Notes under the pieces: generated by a model
Told to the model about the DNA's origin: nothing
Seen by the model: the letters and a program-made list of their open reading frames with translations, nothing else
Databases searched by the model: none
Source of the DNA: an uncultured Clostridium sp.
GTDB lineage: Bacteria > Bacillota > Clostridia > Lachnospirales > Lachnospiraceae
NCBI GenBank assembly: GCA_947178475.1
Contig: CAMWYM010000013.1
Span: 1-43,437, forward strand
Reading direction: 5' to 3'
DNA: 43,437 nucleotides
Part shown: positions 1 to 7,404 of the stretch, in pieces
How positions within the stretch are numbered: the stretch's first letter is position 1
Layout: every line of letters begins with the position of its first letter
Program-made: the position numbers and the translations under genes

Positions 1-487
1 GCTCCATCAGTGTAAGAAGCAGCCGCAATTCATTTTTGGTCAGCGAAACATCCTTGTCATTCACCAATACTTTCATTTCTTTTTTCAAAAACACCACGGC
101 TCCGGAAACCATTTTTTCCTCACTGCCGGACATCCTCTTAAAGATTGCATTTACCTTAGAAATCAATATAGCAAGACTGAAGGGCTTTACCATATAATCA
201 TCTGCTCCGGATTCATAGCCCATCACCACATCCATTTCCTGATCCATGGCAGTCAGAAAGATAAAATGAACCTGACTTATTTTGCGAACCTCTCTGCAAA
301 AATCCAGCCCGCTTCCATCACCCAGCATGATATCACAGATAATCAAATCCACCTTATTTGCTTTAAACATCTGCATTCCCTGTTCTATTCCAGTAGCAGA
401 AAGCACCTGATAACCTTCTCTTTCCAGCTTTAAGCTGATGCCCCGATTCAAATTTTCCTCATCCTCTAATAATAAAATTTGATTCAT
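1..487 (-). CDS. OmpR-family response regulator, C-terminus cut by window edge
   Basis: Reading the minus strand from the ATG at 487 gives 162 residues with no stop before the window edge. The receiver domain (about 1-115) is complete. It has the acidic pair E8/D9 after MNQILL, phospho-acceptor D52 in CDIMLGDGSG, T79 in FLTA, and K101 in the MVKPF motif. A linker leads into the start of a winged-helix output domain (VSLTKNELRLLLTLME), the OmpR/PhoB arrangement, which would bind DNA. About 60 residues should be missing. Upstream on this strand is an intergenic region and then the XRE regulator at 667, so this gene is probably first in its own transcript, with a kinase likely beyond the left edge (inference). 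The Shine-Dalgarno is poorly placed (GAGG 13 bases from the ATG). The family is certain; the signal sensed is unknown. Confidence 0.9.
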   Translation of the reverse strand, partial: MNQILLLEDEENLNRGISLKLEREGYQVLSATGIEQGMQMFKANKVDLIICDIMLGDGSGLDFCREVRKISQVHFIFLTAMDQEMDVVMGYESGADDYMVKPFSLAILISKVNAIFKRMSGSEEKMVSGAVVFLKKEMKVLVNDKDVSLTKNELRLLLTLME

Positions 488-587
488 TATAAGCAGTCAT
501 CCTCTCTTCGTCAATTCCTGCTCATTATAGCAGATAACCTTTTTTCTGTATATATATTCATTTTCTTCTTCACCGGAAAATGTTAAT

Positions 588-615
588 GAGCGGCCGGGAA
601 TTCCCGATACCGCTC
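588..615. terminator. Possible hairpin between XRE gene and response regulator
   Basis: GAGCGG at 588-593 pairs with CCGCTC at 610-615, and the interior holds the palindrome CGGGAATTCCCG. It lies downstream of the minus-strand XRE gene ending at 667, so it could end that operon, but no clear T-run follows on either strand. It could equally be a regulatory structure in front of the response regulator. Confidence 0.35.
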
Positions 616-666
616 AAGCAATCTGATTTCATCATCTATTATAAAGCATATCCGCTTCTGACATTA

Positions 667-861
667 TTATTCCTCCCAGAACAGGTCATCTAACGTCTTT
701 CCCAGTATTTTACAGATATCCCTGCAAAGCTTAATGGTGGGATTGTAGTCCCCCTTTTCAATGGCATTAATCGTCTGCCTGGAAACCTTAACTGCTGTTG
801 CCAAATCCTGCTGGGACATATCAAGGGCCGCCCTGGCTGATTTCATTTTCAAATTTTTCAT
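667..861 (-). CDS. Small XRE-family transcriptional regulator (YozG-like)
   Basis: A 64-residue protein that is essentially one helix-turn-helix domain. It contains SQQDLATAVKVSRQTINAIE followed by KGDYNPTIKLCRDICKILGKTLDDLF, the signature of the short Xre/YozG regulators common in Firmicutes. It should bind DNA as a dimer. It is the last gene of a minus-strand operon (NatA-like ATPase, NatB-like permease, lipoprotein), 3 bases after the stop of the lipoprotein gene, so it probably regulates that operon or a related membrane function (inference). The start is supported by GGGGA 7 bases upstream. It has no effector domain. Its partner operator was not identified. Confidence 0.85.
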   Translation of the reverse strand: MKNLKMKSARAALDMSQQDLATAVKVSRQTINAIEKGDYNPTIKLCRDICKILGKTLDDLFWEE

Positions 862-864
862 AGG

Positions 865-1926
865 CTATTCCCCTTCTTCCTCTTCCGAAGACTTGCGATT
901 GTAAACTACTTTACCACAAAAAACAGCCAGAATCACACAAAACATAATGCCAACGACCAGATTGACACAATCTACTGAAAATGCTCCGTCCTCTAACATA
1001 GGACGCCCCTCACAGATAATCCGGACTGCAACCCCTATATTCATCAGAGCAACTACAGAAAACAGCATCATGACTCCCTTGGCATTCTCATAAAGAGACA
1101 TATAAGCATCTTTTAAAATACAAATGACTGCAAATACGGTAATGGACAGACATACCCCTATCCAGATACCGCAAAATGACATAAACAGCGGCATTCCATA
1201 AAATTCACTAATTACAGAGACGACTGTCATGTAAAACATCAATGTGAAAAACGCATATTTGTAAGCTTCTCCTCTCGCAAGCTGCTGCCTTTCATCATAA
1301 GAATCCTTTCGGTATCCCCAACTTACTTTTCCACCTGTTTTCCTGATAAGCCAGGACATTATCACAAGAAACAGAATCGTAAACACTACACCACATACCA
1401 TTCCCAGATAATAATACATACCAGGGCCACTGTCCTTCACCAATCCGTATTCCAGCTCCATATTCCAGACACCATTATCCAAAAAATCATATTCTACATA
1501 TTCGTAGTCTCCTTCTACATATAATCGCTCGAAATCTTCCTTATCCTTTTGATTTGTAAGATAACGAAGCTCCAACGTGTAGGTTCCCTCCTTAAGCTCC
1601 AATGCTTCGGAGCTGATTTCAATCCACTCTGCTGTAAAGGCTCTCACAATGCTGCGGTCCTTATCATATAGAATAAAGCCGGTTATCAGCCCTTCCCTGT
1701 CTGGTTTGTAGTTTACACGAAGAGTATACTTACCGTCTTCTGAAACCTTAAGATTTTGTATGGTACTTCCCGGCTCTGCCACCCCATCTGTCACCGTAAC
1801 CTTTACCTGTTCCTTCTGCATATCGACTGTATCTGCATCCTCTGCCTTTTCCCCACAGCCAGTCACAAGGAGACATACAAGAAAGACAGCCATGATACCG
1901 GTTAATATTTTCTTTCTATTCTTCAT
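865..1926 (-). CDS. Lipoprotein-type membrane protein of a NatAB-like ABC operon, unknown function
   Basis: A 353-residue protein. Residues 1-23 are a signal peptide ending in the lipobox LVTGC, so C24 is probably lipidated. Residues of about 30-165 form a hydrophilic region predicted to be outside the cell, with beta-rich segments such as KYTLRVNYKPDREG. From about 168 onward there are five hydrophobic segments (near 170-192, 223-241, 247-270, 282-303, 319-342). A charged cytoplasmic stretch containing SYDERQQLARGEAYKYA follows the first of these; this motif is seen in small membrane proteins encoded beside XRE regulators. The gene sits 18 bases after the permease and 3 bases before the XRE gene, with a strong GGGAGGAG ribosome site. 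A lipid-anchored extracellular domain joined to a multi-pass membrane part suggests a sensor or accessory subunit. I do not recognise a named family. Confidence 0.7.
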   Translation of the reverse strand: MKNRKKILTGIMAVFLVCLLVTGCGEKAEDADTVDMQKEQVKVTVTDGVAEPGSTIQNLKVSEDGKYTLRVNYKPDREGLITGFILYDKDRSIVRAFTAEWIEISSEALELKEGTYTLELRYLTNQKDKEDFERLYVEGDYEYVEYDFLDNGVWNMELEYGLVKDSGPGMYYYLGMVCGVVFTILFLVIMSWLIRKTGGKVSWGYRKDSYDERQQLARGEAYKYAFFTLMFYMTVVSVISEFYGMPLFMSFCGIWIGVCLSITVFAVICILKDAYMSLYENAKGVMMLFSVVALMNIGVAVRIICEGRPMLEDGAFSVDCVNLVVGIMFCVILAVFCGKVVYNRKSSEEEEGE

Positions 1927-1944
1927 ACTAACTCCTCCCTATCT

Positions 1945-3204
1945 CTACTCAGTCTGCTTCATATCCTTTAATGCCTTACTGAATTTAATCGGATTTCCAT
2001 AACGCAGCGTTCCCATTCGGTAAATTTTTGCTGCCAGCCAGCCTATAAAAAAGATGGAGATAAACAGGACAACCGCCGATATACAAACCTCCCAAAGCTC
2101 GACTTTTCCCATTCCAATCCTGACAAACATCGCTGAATAGGAGGAAAACGGAAGGAATGAACAAACCTTCATGATTATTCCGTCCGGATTTTCCAGCTGG
2201 AACAATACCGCAAAGTATACAATCATAATGACCATCTGCAGAGTTCCTGCCGATTTGTTGATATCCTCTGTCTTGGATACCAATGCTCCCATCGCACCAT
2301 ATAAAAAGGCATAGAATAAAAAGCCTCCTATTCCAAATACTGCAAATGCCACCAGTACATTACCCGGAATATCCAGTAAAATATCCAGTTTGTCTCCCCA
2401 CGCCTCATGATTCATGCCATAACCGATTAATGCAGCACCAAGAATCAGAGTTAATTGCACTACCACCGCTGTTGCTCCGGCAAATACCTTTCCAAACAGC
2501 AGATACTTGGAATCTATGCTGGTTACCAATACCTCAATGGAACGGTTGCTCTTCTCCGTTGTGACAGAGGTGGCAATCATGACACCATACATGATAATCA
2601 CCATGAAAATTATGATGACCAGTACATAACAGTACCAGAAATTATCTGCCGCATCTTTTCCAAGGATTTTCTCCTCACAGATGACCGGAGCTTCATAGTC
2701 AGACACAAAGGTCTCATAATCTATATTGTGTTCCTGGCAATACACCTGCTTATGAATCACGGACATCAGCCCATTAAAGATCATCTGGTTTTCATCCGAC
2801 ATATCCCGGTTTAGCACATAATATTGATAATTTATATCATCAATCACATAAAAACCGGCCTCAATCTCTTCGCTGGTAACAGCCTGCTTTAAATCCTTAT
2901 CATTTTCCATAAAAGTAAATTCTGCATCCGGAAATGCCTGTTCCAATATAGCTTTCTCCGCAAAATATCCGCTTTCATCAACAATTCCCAGATTGGTCTT
3001 ATTCTCTTCCTCCTCTGCCTCTTCATCTGTTTTCTCATTTCGGTCTGTCTGCTCTATTCCCAGAATATCCGACATGTCAATAAATCTTGGTAAAAACATG
3101 ATACCACCGAGAAGGACTGCCATTAAAACAGTGGTAATCACAAAGGATTTGTTCTTAATATAACTCAATAATTCAAATTCAAATACTGTCCAAAAACGTT
3201 TCAT
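1945..3204 (-). CDS. ABC transporter permease, NatB/ABC-2 type
   Basis: A 419-residue membrane protein with the ABC-2 layout. One N-terminal transmembrane segment (about 18-40) is followed by a roughly 150-residue extracellular region rich in acidic residues (EEAEEEENKTNLGIVDESGYF). A cluster of hydrophobic segments then starts near residue 190 (FWYCYVLVIIIFMVIIMYGVMIATSV). The motif TTEKSNRSIEVLVTS after the second segment is typical of the NatB/YhaP exporters. It pairs with the ATPase encoded just upstream; the two genes overlap by 4 bases (ATGA), implying translational coupling. NatAB-type systems export sodium or other small compounds, but the substrate cannot be read from sequence. Confidence 0.9.
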   Translation of the reverse strand: MKRFWTVFEFELLSYIKNKSFVITTVLMAVLLGGIMFLPRFIDMSDILGIEQTDRNEKTDEEAEEEENKTNLGIVDESGYFAEKAILEQAFPDAEFTFMENDKDLKQAVTSEEIEAGFYVIDDINYQYYVLNRDMSDENQMIFNGLMSVIHKQVYCQEHNIDYETFVSDYEAPVICEEKILGKDAADNFWYCYVLVIIIFMVIIMYGVMIATSVTTEKSNRSIEVLVTSIDSKYLLFGKVFAGATAVVVQLTLILGAALIGYGMNHEAWGDKLDILLDIPGNVLVAFAVFGIGGFLFYAFLYGAMGALVSKTEDINKSAGTLQMVIMIVYFAVLFQLENPDGIIMKVCSFLPFSSYSAMFVRIGMGKVELWEVCISAVVLFISIFFIGWLAAKIYRMGTLRYGNPIKFSKALKDMKQTE

Positions 3205-4121
3205 TTGTCTTCACCTACCTTTGCCACAAAAATATCATTTAACGACGGCTTATAAGTTTCAAAATGTTCCATTTCCAATTCCTCCATTTCAGCCAGCTTC
3301 CGGAACAGCTGCTTTCTTGTAACTCTCTGTGACAGCTTTACAATGACATCTTCCCTGGTTCTTCCCGTCACCTCCACATAATCTGCCATCCGACTCTTCA
3401 TAAACTGTTCCATATCCTCTTGTGACATGCCTGCACTACTGATAACAATCTGATTTCTTCCAAATTCCTTCTTAATTTCCAGCAGGTTTCCTGCCAGCAC
3501 CACATCCCCCCGATTAATAATTGCTATCTCTTCACAAAATTCCTCTACATAGCTCATCTGATGGCTGGAGAAAATAACAATTTTCCCTTCGCTAATCAGC
3601 TCCTTCACCACATCCTGTAAAATCTGGGAGTTTACCGGGTCCAAACCACTAAAGGGCTCATCCAGAATAACGATATCCGGATCACATACCAGCGTAGATG
3701 CCAGCTGAACTTTTTGCTGATTTCCTTTCGACAGGGTCTCCAATAATTTTTTCTCATATTGGAGGACCTGTAACCGTTCCATCCACTTTCTGGAATTGGC
3801 AGTTGCCTGATTCCTGCTCAGCCCCCGGAGTCTTGCCAAATATATCATTTGCTCTAAAATCTCCCTTTTGGGATACAGACCTCTTTCCTCTGGCAGATAT
3901 CCAATCTGTACCTTTCTCGGGTTAAATTTCTCTCCGTCTAAAAGAATCTCTCCGCTGTTTGCGTGAAATACATCCATCAGAATACGAATCGTCGTCGTCT
4001 TTCCGGCTCCATTTCTTCCCAACAGACCTAATGCTTTGCCGCTTTCGGCCGAGAAGGAAATTCCTTTTAATATTTCCTTGTCGCCAAACGTTTTTGTAAT
4101 GTCTTTTACTTCCAGCTTCAT
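3201..4121 (-). CDS. ABC transporter ATP-binding protein, NatA-like
   Basis: A 306-residue cytoplasmic ATPase. Walker A is GRNGAGKTTT (residues 35-44). The signature is the variant LSKGNQQKV, Walker B is VILDEPFSGLDP, and an H-loop histidine occurs in IFSSHQM. The C-terminal 80 residues resemble the DUF4162 tail found on NatA/YhaQ-type ATPases. It is the first gene of a four-gene operon with the NatB-like permease. The start has GAGGAGG upstream. A consensus sigma-A promoter lies about 80 bases upstream (4204-4232). The role is energising export by the partner permease; the exported substrate is unknown. Confidence 0.93.
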   Translation of the reverse strand: MKLEVKDITKTFGDKEILKGISFSAESGKALGLLGRNGAGKTTTIRILMDVFHANSGEILLDGEKFNPRKVQIGYLPEERGLYPKREILEQMIYLARLRGLSRNQATANSRKWMERLQVLQYEKKLLETLSKGNQQKVQLASTLVCDPDIVILDEPFSGLDPVNSQILQDVVKELISEGKIVIFSSHQMSYVEEFCEEIAIINRGDVVLAGNLLEIKKEFGRNQIVISSAGMSQEDMEQFMKSRMADYVEVTGRTREDVIVKLSQRVTRKQLFRKLAEMEELEMEHFETYKPSLNDIFVAKVGEDK

Positions 4122-4203
4122 ATCATTGCCTCCTCTTTTTGTACCGCCTCATAAATTTTCAGCATCTACTTTACACTATTACCTGCAATCTTGCTTTAAT
4201 AGC

Positions 4204-4232
4204 ACTATACGTCTTATATTACCTTTTGTCAA
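4204..4232 (-). promoter_or_regulatory. Sigma-A promoter of the NatAB-like operon
   Basis: On the minus strand TTGACA (4232-4227) is followed after 17 bases by TATAGT (4209-4204), giving a predicted start near 4197 and a leader of about 75 bases before the ATG at 4121. It is one of two back-to-back promoters in the 378-base gap 4122-4499. Confidence 0.75.
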
Positions 4233-4363
4233 GTATATTTTACATAAAGTTTAATATTATTTTCATTTTGTAATGTCATTTTTCCTGACATTCACCAAAC
4301 ACCATATTCCACCACTACAATTCACCTACTGAATTTTACTATTTTTACTTTTAACAATATTTT

Positions 4364-4457
4364 TTTAATGATAAACATTAATTTTTTGTTGACAAATGTA
4401 TATTCATATCTTATAATGCATTTAACGATAAACATTAAATATTTATTATTTATCATT
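4364..4457 (+). promoter_or_regulatory. Promoter of DUF2975/XRE pair flanked by operator-like repeats
   Basis: TTGACA (4389-4394), a 17-base spacer and TATAAT (4412-4417) form a consensus promoter. It is bracketed by two copies of an 18-bp sequence, 4364-4381 and 4421-4438, that match at 17 of 18 positions and lie 57 bases apart. The first copy contains perfect inverted arms TTAATG/CATTAA around ATAAA. A related inverted piece (TTTATCATT) is at 4449-4457. Placement upstream of the -35 and over the start site is what an autorepressor using two or three operators would show. The likely binder is the XRE protein encoded at 5232 (inference). Confidence 0.75.
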
Positions 4458-4499
4458 TTAACCATTAACAAATTTTATTAAAAAAGTGAGGGATTTACA

Positions 4500-5213
4500 A
4501 TGAAAGAAAACGCTATTTCTAAAATTAACAAGATGGGCAGAATTGGTACTATCCTTACTACCATCGCCAAAGTATTTACTATCATCGGGCTTATTGTTAC
4601 CTTTGTTGGGACAATTGCGTCTGCTTTTATTCCAAAAGACTTCTTTACTGCAAGTGCAGACAGCAACCTTTTAGTAAATATCAGTCTTGCTTCTTTGGGT
4701 TCAACACTTACAGACGAAGAAGTAACGCAAGCCAATCAGGAAATCATAAAAATCCTAGAAGAAGAGGAACTTATGGCTGACAATTCAAAATATGGCATAA
4801 ATACCATGGATATAAGTAATGACAACATTTCCCTTAATTTCACTGGCAAACTTGCAGATTTCAGTCTGCACAATATCCTTTGGGTTATGTTATTCGCATC
4901 TTTATATTTAGCCATGACTCTGGTAACCTTATTCTTTATCGGATTCCTCTGCAGAGCCTTTCAAAATTGTGAATCCCCATTTGAGGAAAATGTTATCAAA
5001 AAAATTAAAGCCCTTGCTTATTCCTTAATTCCGTGGGCAATTCTTTCCACTACAAATGATGTTGTTGCAGATAACTTTTTTACAAACAGCTTCCACCTTA
5101 ACGGCATCGGAGTTGATTTAAATATGGTTATGACTATTTTGATCATTCTTGCCCTTGCGTATATCTTCCAATATGGTGCGGTATTACAGCAGGAATCAGA
5201 CGAAACATTATAG
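4500..5213 (+). CDS. DUF2975 family membrane protein
   Basis: A 237-residue protein with four likely transmembrane segments: about 16-42 (ILTTIAKVFTIIGLIVTFVG), 128-152 (ILWVMLFASLYLAMTLVTLFFIG), a weaker one near 174-190, and 210-228 (MVMTILIILALAYIFQYGAVL). The segment CRAFQNCESPFEENVIKKIKALAYSLIPWAI is the hallmark of DUF2975. Proteins of this family are nearly always encoded next to a small YozG-type XRE regulator, as here, 18 bases before the gene at 5232. The biochemical role is unknown; a membrane sensor or a regulated partner of the XRE protein is plausible. The start follows a GAGGGA site. Confidence 0.85.
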   Translation: MKENAISKINKMGRIGTILTTIAKVFTIIGLIVTFVGTIASAFIPKDFFTASADSNLLVNISLASLGSTLTDEEVTQANQEIIKILEEEELMADNSKYGINTMDISNDNISLNFTGKLADFSLHNILWVMLFASLYLAMTLVTLFFIGFLCRAFQNCESPFEENVIKKIKALAYSLIPWAILSTTNDVVADNFFTNSFHLNGIGVDLNMVMTILIILALAYIFQYGAVLQQESDETL

Positions 5214-5231
5214 AATAAGGAGAGTAACAGC

Positions 5232-5459
5232 ATGGGAAAAATTATATTACGCTTAGACCGGGTTATGGCTGACCGGAAAATGAGCCTTAACGAGTTATCC
5301 GAAAGAGTTGGTGTATCCAATGTCAACCTCTCTAAAATAAAGACAGGAAAAATTAGTGCCATACGTTTTTCCACTCTTGAGGCAATCTGTGAGGTATTGG
5401 ACTGCCAGCCCGGAGATATTCTGGAATACGATAAAAATGCGGAGCATACAGCAGAATAA
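5232..5459 (+). CDS. Small XRE-family regulator (HTH_26/YozG type)
   Basis: A 75-residue one-domain helix-turn-helix protein. Its start, MGKIILRLDRVMADRKMSLN, and the following ELSERVGVSNVNLSKIKTGKISAIRFSTLEAICEVLDCQPGDILEY fit the HTH_26 subfamily; the CQPGDILEY ending is characteristic. AAGGAG lies upstream of the ATG. It is the second gene of a two-gene unit with the DUF2975 protein. The repeated sequences around the promoter at 4389-4417 are the best candidate binding sites, implying negative autoregulation (inference). Confidence 0.9.
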   Translation: MGKIILRLDRVMADRKMSLNELSERVGVSNVNLSKIKTGKISAIRFSTLEAICEVLDCQPGDILEYDKNAEHTAE

Positions 5460-5471
5460 CACAGAAAAACT

Positions 5472-5502
5472 GGATACCCCCTATATCTGATAGAGGGTAT
5501 CC
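5472..5502 (-). terminator. Terminator hairpin between convergent units
   Basis: GGATACCC (5472-5479) pairs with GGGTATCC (5495-5502), with an inner CTAT/ATAG stem. On the minus strand the hairpin is followed by AGTTTTTCT, so it most likely ends the DUF4179/sigma operon; it can also limit read-through from the plus-strand XRE gene ending at 5459. Confidence 0.7.
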
Positions 5503-5548
5503 GGTCCTTGCTAATTACTGGAACGATTTACGTTACCTGGCTATACTT

Positions 5549-6775
5549 CTATTTTTCAAAAGAGACCTCTTTATGATATGCACAATTTTCCAAAAGAATC
5601 TCTTTGAAGGTTTTTCCGTCATAGGTTTCTGCCCACGGATTATCCCAATAAATCCCTTTCAATTCGTCTAACCACAAAACCTCATCAACCAAAAAGAGAT
5701 CTACCGTGGACACATCATGGCTTCCAATCTCTAACACATTTACCCAGCCATCATTTCCTGTCATCAAATCGCCATCCGCATCTAACATAACCGGAAAATA
5801 ATTTTTTTCTGCAGCCTGCGGATTTTTGGAGCTCTCATACATGGTTATCTCAAAGCGGTCCCTGACCACTCTTGAAAAACCGATTCCCTGTTCATTTTTC
5901 TCATTAATCTCCACAACCTGCATATCTGATTTATCCTGTGTTACCTCCAAATCAAAGGTCCATGGTCCGCTATATGCGGTATATGTGCTGTCGTAATAAT
6001 CTGAATGCTTTGCATACCATTCTTTCATATACGCATCCCACTCTTCGTCAGACATGGCATCAATCTCTTCCTCTGTCACTCCCAAATCCGGGGGCTCCAC
6101 ATTAGACAGATTTCCGACAAGGCGATTAAGCTTAAGCTCAACAGAATAGGTATCCGGAAGCTTAAGCTCGGAATCATTATATCCCAGCAAACCATTTAAA
6201 TCGAATCGCAGCAAACCCGCAAAGGTATTCCCATCAATAAAAGCTCCATCCAGAGTCGGTGTCAGCCATGAATCTTCCGACAGAAAACTAAACTTCGCCG
6301 TTGTCTCCTCAAAGCTAAAAGAGGAAATCTCAGAAAATTTTTCCTTGGACCGAATCTGTACGGTAATATAAAGTGCCTGGGAGTTACAATACATTTCTGA
6401 CAATGTCACCGTCACCCCATTTGCGGTCTGTGTATAGTCTGATGTTTCTGCCACCCCGGCTGTCTCCTCTGCATTCTGAGCATCAGAGACCGGCTCAGTT
6501 GCCAGTTGTTCCCCTATTCCATTGTAATCACCGGAATAGGGAAAGTCATCCTGCATCTTTTCAAAAATATGTCCAATCAGAGGTAAATCTGCCGCCAATG
6601 ACGGATTACTCATGCAAAATACAATGACACACACACATGCCGCCGCTGCTCCCCCTCTAAAAGCCCACAATTTTAAATTCCGTTGTCTGGACTGGATAGT
6701 AATCGTTTTTAAGCTTTCCGCCACCACCTGGTCTAACTCCTTTGGTACCGGTATCTCCCGAAATTCCATCTTCAT
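5549..6775 (-). CDS. DUF4179-containing membrane protein, probable regulator of adjacent ECF sigma factor
   Basis: A 408-residue protein. Residues 1-35 are cytoplasmic (MKMEFREIPVPKELDQVVAE), a single transmembrane segment follows at about 40-58 (GGAAAACVCVIVFCMS), then SNPSLAADLPLIGHIFEKMQ, the DUF4179 hallmark. The rest is a large outer region of beta-rich character. In this family the gene directly follows an ECF sigma gene, and the protein is thought to act as a membrane-bound anti-sigma-like partner; that role is inferred from context. GGAGGAAGATATAT precedes the ATG at 6775, which makes this start convincing although it lies 119 bases inside the sigma reading frame. The hairpin at 5472-5502 ends the operon. 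Confidence 0.85.
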   Translation of the reverse strand: MKMEFREIPVPKELDQVVAESLKTITIQSRQRNLKLWAFRGGAAAACVCVIVFCMSNPSLAADLPLIGHIFEKMQDDFPYSGDYNGIGEQLATEPVSDAQNAEETAGVAETSDYTQTANGVTVTLSEMYCNSQALYITVQIRSKEKFSEISSFSFEETTAKFSFLSEDSWLTPTLDGAFIDGNTFAGLLRFDLNGLLGYNDSELKLPDTYSVELKLNRLVGNLSNVEPPDLGVTEEEIDAMSDEEWDAYMKEWYAKHSDYYDSTYTAYSGPWTFDLEVTQDKSDMQVVEINEKNEQGIGFSRVVRDRFEITMYESSKNPQAAEKNYFPVMLDADGDLMTGNDGWVNVLEIGSHDVSTVDLFLVDEVLWLDELKGIYWDNPWAETYDGKTFKEILLENCAYHKEVSFEK

Positions 6776-7307
6776 ATATATCTTCCTCCACTAATAAATG
6801 TCTAAGGTCTGCTTTTGCCCTGTTTAAATATGCCTTCACCGAACCCTCCGGTATATCCATGACATAAGCAATCTCACTGATTTTCAGCTGGTCAAAATAT
6901 TTTAAAATAATCACGGTCTTGTATTTTTCGGAAAGCAGATCAATCGCCTGATATAAGTCCAGTTTTTCCTCACTGGACACCATGCTGTCCTCTGCCGCAA
7001 TCTGCATTTCGTCCAAGCTTTCGTCATACCGTTCACTGCGGTAATAATCCACAATCGTATTCCTCAAAACTCTGGTAATCCACGTTTTAAAATACTCAGG
7101 CTTCTTCAGGGAATGAACAGAACGAAAACCATTTAAGATGCATTCACTGACCATATCCAGTGCAATCTCCTGATTTTTCACAGAGAGCATAGCTGTACGG
7201 TATAAATAATCTTTATAATACTGAATTAATTCACCGTATGCCTCTGTATTTCCACGGATTGCTTTCATTGCCAGCTTTTTTCTTATTTTGTCCTCTGCCA
7301 AGCTCAT
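6657..7307 (-). CDS. ECF-type RNA polymerase sigma factor
   Basis: A 216-residue protein. Region 2 is at about 18-85 (AYGELIQYYKDYLYRTAML, then EIALDMVSECILNGFRSV, then FKTWITRVLRNTIVDYYR). Region 4 is at about 110-165 (LLSEKYKTVIILKYFDQLKISEIAYVMDIPEGSVKAYLNRAKADLRHLL). It directs RNA polymerase to a small regulon. The reading frame runs 39 residues past the usual end, through a glycine-rich tail, and overlaps the DUF4179 gene by 119 bases in another frame. The start has GAGGTGTT upstream. An ECF-style promoter lies at 7361-7390, suggesting autoregulation. Confidence 0.9.
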   Translation of the reverse strand: MSLAEDKIRKKLAMKAIRGNTEAYGELIQYYKDYLYRTAMLSVKNQEIALDMVSECILNGFRSVHSLKKPEYFKTWITRVLRNTIVDYYRSERYDESLDEMQIAAEDSMVSSEEKLDLYQAIDLLSEKYKTVIILKYFDQLKISEIAYVMDIPEGSVKAYLNRAKADLRHLLVEEDIYEDGISGDTGTKGVRPGGGGKLKNDYYPVQTTEFKIVGF

Positions 7308-7360
7308 AACACCTCTTTTCTATGAGTATTCCGGAATCATCTCATTTTGTTGTACATTTA

Positions 7361-7390
7361 TTAGTCGTTTCAAATAACAAAAAGGTTACA
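7361..7390 (-). promoter_or_regulatory. Probable ECF autoregulated promoter of the sigma gene
   Basis: On the minus strand TGTAAC (7390-7385) is followed after exactly 17 bases by CGACTAA (7367-7361). An AAC-containing -35 element and a CGxCT-type -10 element are typical of ECF promoters. It lies between the AEC stop (7405) and the sigma start (7307). A similar TGTAAC element precedes the ECF gene at 19876. Confidence 0.6.
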
Positions 7391-7404
7391 AACTCAGATA
7401 TTTT

